Source: an uncultured Thermoleophilia bacterium (lineage in GTDB: Bacteria; Actinomycetota; Thermoleophilia; UBA2241). Taken from it: a stretch of 5,697 bases of DNA. This document shows positions 1 through 5,547 of this stretch, one piece after another; the stretch's first letter is position 1; the number at the start of each line of letters is the position of its first letter. The notes beneath the pieces were generated by a model. That model worked only from the letters and a program-made list of their open reading frames with translations. It did not search any database and had not been told where the DNA came from. Made by a program: the position numbers and the translations under genes. The DNA lies in assembly GCA_903921965.1 (NCBI GenBank), contig CAIXSE010000870.1:1-5697 (forward strand). The letters are read 5' to 3'.

Positions 1-779
1 CACTCTTCGCCGAGGGCCGCGACCCGCGTGAGCTTGCGCGCGTCCACCGACGCGCTGGTGGCGTAGGTGCTGAGCCCCCCCAGCAGGCCGGCCGCGCGCG
101 CCGCGCGCGCGGCGTCGGCCACGGCGCGGTAGACGCCTTCGCGCCCGCGCCCCCGGTCGTGCTCGGTCTCGTCCGGATCGTCAAGGCTGAGGTGGATGCC
201 GTACGCACCTGCCTGCCTGGCTGCGGCGAGCCGCTCGGGCGTGGCGTCGAGGCCGTTGCAGAAGAACTCGGCGACGGCCCTGTCTTTCGGGACGGCCGCG
301 ATGAGCTCGTCGAGGTCGCGGCGCAGCAGCGGCTCGCCGCCGGTGAAGGTGACGACCGAGGTGCCCAGGCCGACGCACTCCCCGATCACCCGCTTCCACG
401 TGGCGGTGTCCAGCGGCGGCCTGTCGTGCGGCCGCAGGGCGGCGCTGCAGTGCACGCACTTGAGCTGGCAGGCGTCGGTGACGGCGAGTGTGGCCGCCAT
501 GGGCGTGCGCCGGTCGATCGTGCGTGCCCTCAGGTGGTTCTCGAGCTGGTGGTTGTGGGCTCCGCTGGGGATGGGCGGGATGTAGAGGGAGTAGATGTAG
601 CTGTCGCCGCTGACGCGCACCGGACGCAGCAGGTTGAACCAGGCGAAGTACGTGAGCACCGACGTCCTGAAACCGAGCGGTGCGGGGCCGGAGATCCTGT
701 AGCGGATGCGACCTCCCGCGGCGCGGACGTCGAGTGTGACGTCGCGCAGTTCGGGCGTGTGGTCGAAGCGGTAGATCAA
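1..779 (-). CDS. Radical SAM enzyme, C-terminus beyond the window edge
   Basis: The visible 259 residues form a radical SAM protein, an enzyme class that uses a [4Fe-4S] cluster to cleave S-adenosylmethionine and start radical chemistry. The cluster motif CxxxCxxC is at C104, C108 and C111 (CQLKCVHC). The SAM-binding GGEP motif is at 147-150 within FTGGEPLLR, and a later strand reads GIHLSLD at 194-200. An unusually long segment of about 100 residues precedes the cluster, including IYSLYIPPIPSG near 62-73. I recall this arrangement in radical SAM/SPASM proteins of archaea and anaerobic bacteria, so a C-terminal SPASM cluster domain may lie outside the window. The substrate cannot be inferred. 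I chose the TTG start at 779 because a strong GGGGGTG ribosome site precedes it; an in-frame GTG at 827 has no good site. The gene follows a permease on the same strand after 75 bases and may share its transcript. The family call is firm; the start is moderately sure. Confidence 0.88.
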   Translation of the reverse strand, partial: MIYRFDHTPELRDVTLDVRAAGGRIRYRISGPAPLGFRTSVLTYFAWFNLLRPVRVSGDSYIYSLYIPPIPSGAHNHQLENHLRARTIDRRTPMAATLAVTDACQLKCVHCSAALRPHDRPPLDTATWKRVIGECVGLGTSVVTFTGGEPLLRRDLDELIAAVPKDRAVAEFFCNGLDATPERLAAARQAGAYGIHLSLDDPDETEHDRGRGREGVYRAVADAARAARAAGLLGGLSTYATSASVDARKLTRVAALGEE

Positions 780-782
780 GAC

Positions 783-793
783 GCACCCCCGTC
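783..793 (-). promoter_or_regulatory. Shine-Dalgarno element of the radical SAM gene
   Basis: On the minus strand GACGGGGGTGC ends 3 bases before the TTG codon at 779. Its core GGGGGTG differs by one base from GGAGGTG, the perfect complement of the 16S rRNA tail. This is the main reason for choosing TTG over the upstream GTG. The same 11 bases at the same distance precede the acyltransferase gene at 4243. Confidence 0.6.
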
Positions 794-814
794 CGTGCTT
801 GGAGTGCGCACATG

Positions 815-825
815 GTATCCGATAC
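815..825. repeat. 11-bp palindrome GTATCNGATAC between permease and radical SAM gene
   Basis: Minus-strand GTATCGGATAC is a perfect 5-bp inverted repeat around one central base. It lies in the 75-base gap between the permease stop (855-857) and the radical SAM start (779). It is AT-richer than its surroundings and could be a small operator or part of a promoter for the radical SAM gene. It is too short to be a terminator and has no T-tract. Function is inferred only from position and symmetry. Confidence 0.3.
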
Positions 826-854
826 ACGACCGTCGGTGGGAAGGACGACGTAGC

Positions 855-1970
855 TTACGCGCGGAACACCACCGCCGGATCGACGCGCGCGATCTTGCCC
901 AGCGGGGCGATCGCCGCGAAGAGACCCATGAACAGTGCCGCCACTCCCACGAGCGCGACGTCGCGGAGCGTGATGTTGGTGACGAACTGCGGCACCCACC
1001 GCTCCGCACCGCGGGCCGCCAGGAGCGACACGGCGACGCCCACGGCGTAGCCGGCCAGGGCCGCGAACAGTGCCTGCAGCGCGACCACCACGAGCATCTG
1101 GCTCACGCGCGCCCCGACGGCCTTCAGGATGCCGTAGTCGCGCCGGTGCTCGAGGACCGCCGAGTAGATGGTGAGGCCTATCACCATCACCCCGATGAAG
1201 AAGCCGATCACGAGGAGCACGCCGATCACGGGCAGGAAGCCCTCGTTGATGACCCGCTGGTTGGCCTTGATCATCCCCGGCAGCGGCTTGACCGTCGCGA
1301 CTCCTCCCATGGCCTCCACCTGGCTCTGGACGTAACCCTGAGGCGCATCCTTGTCGTACGTGATGAGGAACGCGGTCACGAGCTTCTTGGACTCCATGAG
1401 CTTGCGGGCGCGCCAGCGGGTCACGAACCCGTACTGGAACACCACCATGTCTCCGCCCTTGCTGATGCCGGCCACCTGCAGCTTCTGGTGGTTGATGTCC
1501 AGGTAGTCGCCGAGTTCGATGCCGTTCTGGCGTGCGAAAACGTCGTCGATCAGGATCTGCCGGTTCGTGATGTCGCGCGTGCCGGCGACCATGGCGATGG
1601 GCCCCGGCCCCGGCCCGCGCGCGGCGGGATCGAAGGCGACGACCTTGAGCACCACGTCGCGCCCATCGACCTTGAACCCCATCTGGCGAGCGGCGTACGG
1701 GATCACCTGCTTGACGCCGTAGACCTCTTCGAGCCGGTCGCCCATGGCGCGCGGGAGGAGCGAGTACGAGAAGAGCATGTCCGCGGTGCCGTCCTGGATG
1801 ACCCACGCGTTGACGTCCATCGCGGTGAAGTAGTCGCTGACCTTGGTCTCGTAGGCGAGGTACAGCCCGCGGATGAGGATGATGAGCGCGACCGCGAAGG
1901 CGACGCCGCCGACGGAGATGGCGAGGCGGGCCTTCTCTTTCAACAGGTTCTTGCGTGCGAGCGTCAGCAT
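855..1970 (-). CDS. ABC transporter permease, FtsX/MacB type (copy 1)
   Basis: The 371-residue protein is an integral membrane subunit of a type VII (MacB/LolC/LolE-like) ABC transporter, which transmits ATP-driven movement across the membrane rather than forming a simple channel. A membrane helix at about 17-36 follows a basic, amphipathic start (MLTLARKNLLKEKAR). An extracytoplasmic domain of the MacB type spans about 40-243, and three helices lie near 246-270, 291-318 and 335-357. The FtsX hallmark AVLEHRRDYGILKAVGAR (271-288) is the loop that contacts the ATPase, and the tail IARVDPAVVF (360-369) is also typical. The ATG at 1970 was chosen because the second permease starts in the same way and upstream in-frame codons show no family similarity. 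A GPGPGP run at 119-124 is coded by a GGCCCC-rich repeat. No partner ATPase is in the window, so the substrate is unknown; lipoprotein or envelope export are family-based possibilities. Confidence 0.92.
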   Translation of the reverse strand: MLTLARKNLLKEKARLAISVGGVAFAVALIILIRGLYLAYETKVSDYFTAMDVNAWVIQDGTADMLFSYSLLPRAMGDRLEEVYGVKQVIPYAARQMGFKVDGRDVVLKVVAFDPAARGPGPGPIAMVAGTRDITNRQILIDDVFARQNGIELGDYLDINHQKLQVAGISKGGDMVVFQYGFVTRWRARKLMESKKLVTAFLITYDKDAPQGYVQSQVEAMGGVATVKPLPGMIKANQRVINEGFLPVIGVLLVIGFFIGVMVIGLTIYSAVLEHRRDYGILKAVGARVSQMLVVVALQALFAALAGYAVGVAVSLLAARGAERWVPQFVTNITLRDVALVGVAALFMGLFAAIAPLGKIARVDPAVVFRA

Positions 1971-2005
1971 CCCCGTGCCCGATGTGTGGGGCCCCTCCGA
2001 GCCTG

Positions 2006-2011
2006 ATACTA
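2006..2011 (-). promoter_or_regulatory. Candidate -10 box of permease copy 1
   Basis: Minus-strand TAGTAT is a fair match to TATAAT in an otherwise very GC-rich stretch. It would place the transcript start about 29 bases before the ATG at 1970. A GGAGG follows at 1998-1994, but it is too far from the ATG to be an ordinary ribosome site. I see no convincing -35 box. Confidence 0.35.
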
Positions 2012-2031
2012 CCACCCGCCCCGCACGGCGG

Positions 2032-2063
2032 CCGGGTGCGGAGGGCGGCCTCTCCGGGTGCGG
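2032..2063. repeat. Direct repeat CCGGGTGCGG x2, 22-bp period
   Basis: CCGGGTGCGG occurs at 2032-2041 and again at 2054-2063, so the copies start 22 bases apart, about two helical turns. The pair lies between the candidate -10 boxes of two divergent genes, permease copy 1 and the E2-like gene. The first copy can also pair with CCGCAC at 2021-2026 to form a 6-bp stem. The spacing suits a dimeric regulator bound to one face of the DNA, but short GC-rich repeats also arise by chance at this base composition. Confidence 0.3.
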
Positions 2064-2102
2064 CGCGCCGGTGAGCGCGGCCGTGCGCCGCGCCCGGTTG
2101 GG

Positions 2103-2108
2103 TATACT
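2103..2108 (+). promoter_or_regulatory. Candidate -10 box of the E2-like gene (leaderless or nearly so)
   Basis: TATACT matches five of six bases of TATAAT. A transcript starting 6-8 bases after it would begin at about 2114-2116, only a few bases before the ATG at 2119. No purine-rich ribosome site is present between the box and the ATG. Together these suggest a leaderless or near-leaderless mRNA, which is common in Actinobacteria. No clear -35 box is visible at the usual distance. Confidence 0.45.
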
Positions 2109-2118
2109 GCGGCGCACG

Positions 2119-2997
2119 ATGATCAAGACATCGCGTCCAGACGGCACGCTGGTGCCCGACGTCCCGCACTTCCTGCGGATCCTGCCGTACCTCATCCCGA
2201 AACGCACCGACGCTTCGGTCTTCCTCGAGCAGGAGTTCGACATCACGCACACGCGCGAGTTCATCCGCGCCTACAACCGGGAGCACCCCGGGACGCTGTC
2301 GTTCTTCCAGCTGTTCCTCAGCGCGGCGGTCCGGACCATCGCGCTGCGGCCCAAGCTCAACCGCTTCGTGTCCGGCTACCGGCTCTACCAGCGCAACGAG
2401 ATCCTGCTCTCGTTCGTCGTGAAGAAGGAGCTGACCGAAGCCGGGCAGGAGTTCCTGGTCACGGTGCCGTTCCGTCCCGACGACACGCTGGCCATGGCGT
2501 CGGCCAGGATCGCCGACCACATCGTCCGCACCCAGTCCGGGGATGCGCCCCGCAGCGACGCCGCCAACGTGCTCATGACCAGGCTGCCGTCCTGGATGAC
2601 CCGGCTCGCGGTCCGCGGCATGATCGGCCTGGACCAGCAGAACCTCATGCCGGGATCCTTCCTCACGTCGCTGCCGTTCTACTCGACGGCGAACATCACC
2701 AACCTCGGCAGCGTGGGTGTCGATGCGCCGCTGCACCACATGATGAACGTGGGCACGTGCGGGTTCTTCGTCGCCATCGGCATGGCCCGCAACAGGCCGG
2801 TGCTGGACGACGACGGGACGGTGGTGATGCGCGACCGCGTCAGGATCACCTTCACCTTCGACGCGCGCATCGTGGACGGCATCTACTGCGCGCGTGGCAT
2901 CAAGCTGCTGCGAAGCTTCGTCGAGCGGCCCGAGCAGCTCGAGGAGCCACTGGAGCTCACCCGGGAGCAGCGCGCCGAGCTGATGCTGAAGGCGTAG
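2119..2997 (+). CDS. Stand-alone 2-oxo acid dehydrogenase E2-like acyltransferase-fold protein
   Basis: The 292-residue protein has the chloramphenicol acetyltransferase-like catalytic fold of dihydrolipoamide acyltransferases (E2). It lacks the lipoyl and peripheral-subunit-binding domains of true E2 subunits. Family landmarks are PHFLRILPYLIPKRTDA (16-32), LRPKLNRFVSG (77-86), ITNLGSVG (193-200; compare the E2 SNLG motif) and DARIVDG (248-254). In E2 enzymes the last motif is DHRxxDG and its His is the general base; here that position is Ala249, while the following Asp253 is kept. I recall stand-alone members in Clostridia in which the His is also replaced, so this looks like a feature of the subfamily rather than a lesion. 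Ordinary lipoamide acyl transfer is therefore unlikely, and the true role is unknown. The ATG at 2119 fits the candidate -10 box at 2103. The gene is divergent from permease copy 1 and converges with copy 2, leaving a 9-base gap. Confidence 0.88.
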   Translation: MIKTSRPDGTLVPDVPHFLRILPYLIPKRTDASVFLEQEFDITHTREFIRAYNREHPGTLSFFQLFLSAAVRTIALRPKLNRFVSGYRLYQRNEILLSFVVKKELTEAGQEFLVTVPFRPDDTLAMASARIADHIVRTQSGDAPRSDAANVLMTRLPSWMTRLAVRGMIGLDQQNLMPGSFLTSLPFYSTANITNLGSVGVDAPLHHMMNVGTCGFFVAIGMARNRPVLDDDGTVVMRDRVRITFTFDARIVDGIYCARGIKLLRSFVERPEQLEEPLELTREQRAELMLKA

Positions 2998-3006
2998 GCC
3001 GGCCGC

Positions 3007-4119
3007 TCAGGCCTTGAAGACGATCGCCGGATCCACGCGGGCGATGCTCCGCAGCGGGATGACCGCGGCGACGAGCCCCATGGCCAGGGCCGCCACGCCG
3101 ATCGTGAGGACGTCCTGGAGGACGAGGCGCGTGATGAACTGGGGCACGAAGACCTCGGCGGCGCGGGCCGCGAGCAGAGAGATGCACACGCCGACGAGGT
3201 AGCCGGCCGCCGCCGCGGTCAGTGCCTGCACCGCGACCACCGCGAGCATCTGGAGCGGCCGCGCGCCGAGCGCCTTGAGCACGCCGTACTCGCGCCGGTG
3301 CTCGAGCACCGCGGAGAAGATGGTGAGCCCGACCACGGCAACGCCGACGCAGAACGCTATCGTGAGCAGCACGCCGAGCACCGGCAGGAACCCCTTCCTC
3401 ACCGTGCGCTCGCTCTGCTCGACGATCCGCGCCATGCTCTTGACTTCCGCGTGCTCGGAGACGTCGTCCACTCCCGCCGCAACGGTGGCCAGGCTCGTCC
3501 CGGGTTGCAGGCGCAACAGATAGGCGTTGACCAGGTCGTCGTCCTTGAGGAGCTTGCGGATGCGGTCGTAGGTCACGAAGCCGGTCTGGTAGGTGACCAG
3601 GTCGCCCCCGGAGCTGATCCCCGCCACGGTGAGGTCCTCGCGGGAGATGGTGACGGGGTCGCCGACCTTCAGGCCGTGCTTGTGGGCGAACACTTCGTCC
3701 ACGATGATCTCGTCGTCGCCGATGTCGCGCGTGCCGGACTCCATCCGCAGCGGGCCGGTGTTCGCCCGGGTCTCACCGGGGTCGAACGCGGTGACGAACA
3801 GCACCGCGTCCTCGCCGTCGACCTTGAACGTCAGGTTGCGTGCGACGTAGGGGGTGACCTGGCTCACGCCGGCGACCTTGCCGAGCTTGTCGCCGAGCTT
3901 CATGGAGAGGACGGACTCGGTGATCTTGTCGGAGGTGCCGTCTCGCACGACCCACGCGTCGACGTGCATGCCGTCGTAGAAACCGCGCACCTTCTCTTCG
4001 TAGGCCAGGTACAGGCCGCGCAGAAGGATCATGAGGGTCACGGCGAACGCGACGCCCCCGATCGAGATGGCCAGCCGGGCGCGCTCCTTGAACAGGTTCT
4101 TTCGGGCCAGTGTCCACAT
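3007..4119 (-). CDS. ABC transporter permease, FtsX/MacB type (copy 2)
   Basis: The 370-residue paralogue of the permease at 855-1970 is about 55% identical to it by hand alignment with a single one-residue gap. Identity is about 80% over the first 40 residues and about 70% over the C-terminal helices, but lower in the extracytoplasmic domain. It has an N-terminal helix at about 17-36, an extracytoplasmic domain at about 40-243, and three helices near 246-270, 290-318 and 334-356. AVLEHRREYGVLKALGAR (270-287) is the ATPase-contact loop and IARVDPAIVF (359-368) the typical tail. I chose the ATG at 4119 because MWTLARKNLF matches the other copy; the in-frame ATG at 4152 overlaps the likely -10 box. 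The stronger divergence outside the membrane suggests different ligands or partners, or the two halves of a heterodimer. No ATPase gene is nearby. It converges with the E2-like gene and diverges from the acyltransferase gene. Confidence 0.92.
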   Translation of the reverse strand: MWTLARKNLFKERARLAISIGGVAFAVTLMILLRGLYLAYEEKVRGFYDGMHVDAWVVRDGTSDKITESVLSMKLGDKLGKVAGVSQVTPYVARNLTFKVDGEDAVLFVTAFDPGETRANTGPLRMESGTRDIGDDEIIVDEVFAHKHGLKVGDPVTISREDLTVAGISSGGDLVTYQTGFVTYDRIRKLLKDDDLVNAYLLRLQPGTSLATVAAGVDDVSEHAEVKSMARIVEQSERTVRKGFLPVLGVLLTIAFCVGVAVVGLTIFSAVLEHRREYGVLKALGARPLQMLAVVAVQALTAAAAGYLVGVCISLLAARAAEVFVPQFITRLVLQDVLTIGVAALAMGLVAAVIPLRSIARVDPAIVFKA

Positions 4120-4150
4120 GGTCTCAGCGCCCGTCCGGGGCGCGGTCCCC

Positions 4151-4156
4151 ATTCTA
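4151..4156 (-). promoter_or_regulatory. Candidate -10 box of permease copy 2
   Basis: Minus-strand TAGAAT matches five of six bases of TATAAT. The predicted transcript start near 4145 leaves a leader of about 25 bases before the ATG at 4119. It rules against the in-frame ATG at 4152, which lies within the box. A recognisable -35 box is not seen. Confidence 0.45.
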
Positions 4157-4169
4157 CCGGCTGGCCGGT
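4156..4169. repeat. Inverted repeat ACCGGC-TG-GCCGGT next to the -10 box
   Basis: Perfect 6-bp arms are separated by 2 bases. On the minus strand the repeat sits immediately upstream of the TAGAAT box, overlapping it by one base, where a bound protein would block or assist RNA polymerase. It is in the gap between the divergent permease and acyltransferase genes and could act on either. It has no T-tract, so it is not a terminator. Regulator unknown. Confidence 0.4.
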
Positions 4170-4228
4170 CCGCCGCGGTTCATGATTGGCACGTCCCCGA
4201 CCGATAGAACGGGAGACGGACTTGTGCT

Positions 4229-4239
4229 GACGGGGGTGC
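4229..4239 (+). promoter_or_regulatory. Shine-Dalgarno element of the acyltransferase gene
   Basis: GACGGGGGTGC ends 3 bases before the ATG at 4243. The core GGGGGTG is one base from the ideal GGAGGTG and supports this start over the later in-frame ATG at 4291. It is identical in sequence and spacing to the element before the radical SAM gene. Confidence 0.65.
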
Positions 4240-4242
4240 CGG

Positions 4243-4989
4243 ATGACTCGGTCTGACCTGGAGACCACTGAGGACACGCGGGTGGCCGGGATGGGGGGCT
4301 GTGAGCGCGGGGGCGCGCACGCGGCGGGGAGGATCGCGTGGGTCTGCGACGATGCGTCGCTGCGGGACCTCTACGCGTTCCGGTACCGCGTGTTCGTGGC
4401 CGAGCTCGGCTGGATGCCGCTGGATCACGCCGAGATCCCCGGGCACGTGCACACCGTCGACGGCGTGCGCCTCCTCACGGACGCGTTCGACGAGACCGCC
4501 TGCAACTTCGCGGCCTACGACGACGACGGCCAGGTCGTGGGTTCGGTCCGCGTGGTCCTCGATGGCGCGCAGGGACTGCCGCTCGGGCGCTGCTTCTCGC
4601 TCGAGGAGTATCGGCAGTCCCGGACGCTGGCAGAGGTCTGCAGGCTCGCGGTCGCCCCGGAGTACCGCCGCGGATCCCTGGCCGCACGCCTCATGCGGAC
4701 CGCCTGCCAGTACTGCATGTCGTCCGGCGTCACGCACATCCTCGTCGACACCTTCGTCGGCGATGGGGGGCCGGCGCGGATGTACGAGTGGATCGGCTTC
4801 CGGCGGATCGGCGGACCGTACCAGGACACGATCCACGTCGGCTGCGACCTTCCCAGCTTCGCGCTCGCGCTCGACGTGGAGGAGGCCCGTGTGGAGGCCC
4901 AGTCCACGCGCCCGACCGTCTACCGGTTCTTCACCGACGTCCAGGACGAGACCTTCGAGGCCATGCGGCCGGTCGCGGGGCGCGGCTGA
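4243..4989 (+). CDS. GNAT-fold N-acyltransferase resembling FeeM / LuxI autoinducer synthases
   Basis: The 248-residue protein has the layout of the GNAT-like group that includes N-acyl amino acid synthases (FeeM) and LuxI-type acyl-homoserine lactone synthases. These join an acyl group from acyl carrier protein or CoA to an amine. YAFRYRVFVAELGWMPLD (44-61) matches the LuxI start motif with its Arg, Phe and Trp. A conserved-type acidic stretch is at 80-84, VVGSVRVV (98-105) carries the substrate-region Arg, and TLAEVCRLAVAPEYRRG (128-144) corresponds to the LuxI WExSRFAV region followed by the GNAT acyl-donor loop. RMYEWIGFRRIGGPYQD (179-195) is a typical GNAT end. The first 28 residues are low-complexity and non-conserved in appearance. 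No LuxR-type regulator or acyl carrier protein is in the window, so a signalling role is unproven and a plain acetyltransferase is the main alternative. It is divergent from permease copy 2 and converges with the zinc-ribbon gene. Confidence 0.8.
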   Translation: MTRSDLETTEDTRVAGMGGCERGGAHAAGRIAWVCDDASLRDLYAFRYRVFVAELGWMPLDHAEIPGHVHTVDGVRLLTDAFDETACNFAAYDDDGQVVGSVRVVLDGAQGLPLGRCFSLEEYRQSRTLAEVCRLAVAPEYRRGSLAARLMRTACQYCMSSGVTHILVDTFVGDGGPARMYEWIGFRRIGGPYQDTIHVGCDLPSFALALDVEEARVEAQSTRPTVYRFFTDVQDETFEAMRPVAGRG

Positions 4990-5007
4990 CGCACTGCCGC
5001 GCCGGCG

Positions 5008-5487
5008 TCAGAAGTCCATCGGCAGGATCAGGTCCCGCGCGAGGGCGCGGACCAGCTTGTCCGCCTCTTCTTCGAAGTTCCGGCGGCTCAGCGTGTCTGC
5101 CTGGCGGGCGAGCGCCTGCGTGTGGCGGTACAGCGAGCGGTTCAGCTCCTCCACGGCCTCCCGGCCGAGCACGATGTGCACGCGCGCCTCACAGTTGGGG
5201 CAGCGCATCGTGATGTTCCAGCCGCCGTCGCGGTTGCGCACCCAGTCCTCGGGATAGAGGAACTCGCTCGCGCAGCGGCTGCATACCGACGGGGCCGCCG
5301 TGAGGCGGGCCCCGTCGGCCGCGGGTGCGTGAGCGGCCGGCGCGGCGGTCTCGCGGTCGTGCGCGGTCCAGGCGGCCGGCGGCGCATACGCCTCCCCGCC
5401 CCGGTGCGAAGGGCCGAACACCACGATCTCCACGGAGCTCCCGTCGGGGAAGATGAAGCGCTCGCGTCTGGGTGTGTCCTTGCGCAT
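5008..5487 (-). CDS. Conserved zinc-ribbon protein ending in ILPMDF
   Basis: The 159-residue soluble protein has no signal peptide or membrane helix. It starts with a short beta-rich segment (RFIFPDGSSVEIVVFG, 10-25), followed by an Ala/Pro-rich linker (about 30-67). A zinc ribbon has C69-xx-C72 and C96-xx-C99 as likely metal ligands and an aromatic-rich stretch between them (YPEDW, 78-82). A charged helical region (about 108-151) ends in ILPMDF (154-159). I recall actinobacterial hypothetical proteins with this same order, a zinc ribbon, an EEL...EAL helix and an ILPxDF end; their function is unknown to me. DNA, RNA or protein binding is possible. The ATG at 5487 was chosen because a perfect AAGGAGG lies 6 bases upstream; the ATG at 5547 lies ahead of the likely promoter. 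It converges with the acyltransferase gene, 18 bases apart, without a recognisable terminator. Confidence 0.85.
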   Translation of the reverse strand: MRKDTPRRERFIFPDGSSVEIVVFGPSHRGGEAYAPPAAWTAHDRETAAPAAHAPAADGARLTAAPSVCSRCASEFLYPEDWVRNRDGGWNITMRCPNCEARVHIVLGREAVEELNRSLYRHTQALARQADTLSRRNFEEEADKLVRALARDLILPMDF

Positions 5488-5493
5488 CGCCCG

Positions 5494-5500
5494 CCTCCTT
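5494..5500 (-). promoter_or_regulatory. Strong ribosome-binding site of the zinc-ribbon gene
   Basis: Minus-strand AAGGAGG is a perfect match to the 16S rRNA tail and lies 6 bases before the ATG at 5487. It fixes the start of the gene and rejects the longer in-frame ATG at 5547. Confidence 0.85.
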
Positions 5501-5530
5501 CCGTGTGCCGGGTCCGACTCTCCTACTGGC

Positions 5531-5536
5531 AGTATC
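5531..5536 (-). promoter_or_regulatory. Candidate -10 box of the zinc-ribbon gene
   Basis: Minus-strand GATACT matches four of six bases of TATAAT and sits in the only AT-richer patch upstream of the gene. It would give a leader of about 38 bases containing the strong ribosome site. The surrounding ATACTGC is also found at the -10 box of the E2-like gene. No good -35 box is seen. Confidence 0.35.
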
Positions 5537-5547
5537 GGAGGGCGCAC

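Noticed and set aside
1597..1617. GGCCCC tandem repeat
   Set aside because: It lies in frame within the permease and codes for a GPGPGP loop of the extracytoplasmic domain; it is a local low-complexity insertion, not a separate element.
159..2006. Plus-strand open frame of 615 codons across the radical SAM and permease genes
   Set aside because: It is antisense to two clear protein families, has an Arg/His/Asp/Val-rich composition without domains or membrane segments, and arises from the GC-rich third codon positions of the true genes.
181..2739. Minus-strand open frame of 852 codons through three genes
   Set aside because: It is out of frame with the radical SAM and permease genes, antisense to the E2-like gene, and Arg/Ala/Gly/Pro-rich throughout. 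It is a GC artefact despite its length.
2997..3004. GGCCGGCC palindrome between the convergent E2-like and permease genes
   Set aside because: It is 8 bp without a loop or T-tract, so it is not a credible terminator; such short palindromes are expected at this GC content.
3298..4185. Plus-strand open frame of 295 codons opposite permease copy 2
   Set aside because: It lies wholly antisense to a well-supported permease and shows no recognisable motif.
4186..4210. Plus-strand TTGGCA followed by TAGAAC as a promoter for the acyltransferase gene
   Set aside because: The spacing is only 13 bases and the second box is weak. A sigma-54 reading (TGGCAC...TTGC) also fails because the TTGC element is absent.
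4301..5257. Two plus-strand frames (4301-5257 and 4338-5213) overlapping the acyltransferase gene
   Set aside because: Both are out of frame with the motif-rich acyltransferase, are Arg/Ser/Ala-rich, and run into the opposite-strand zinc-ribbon gene.
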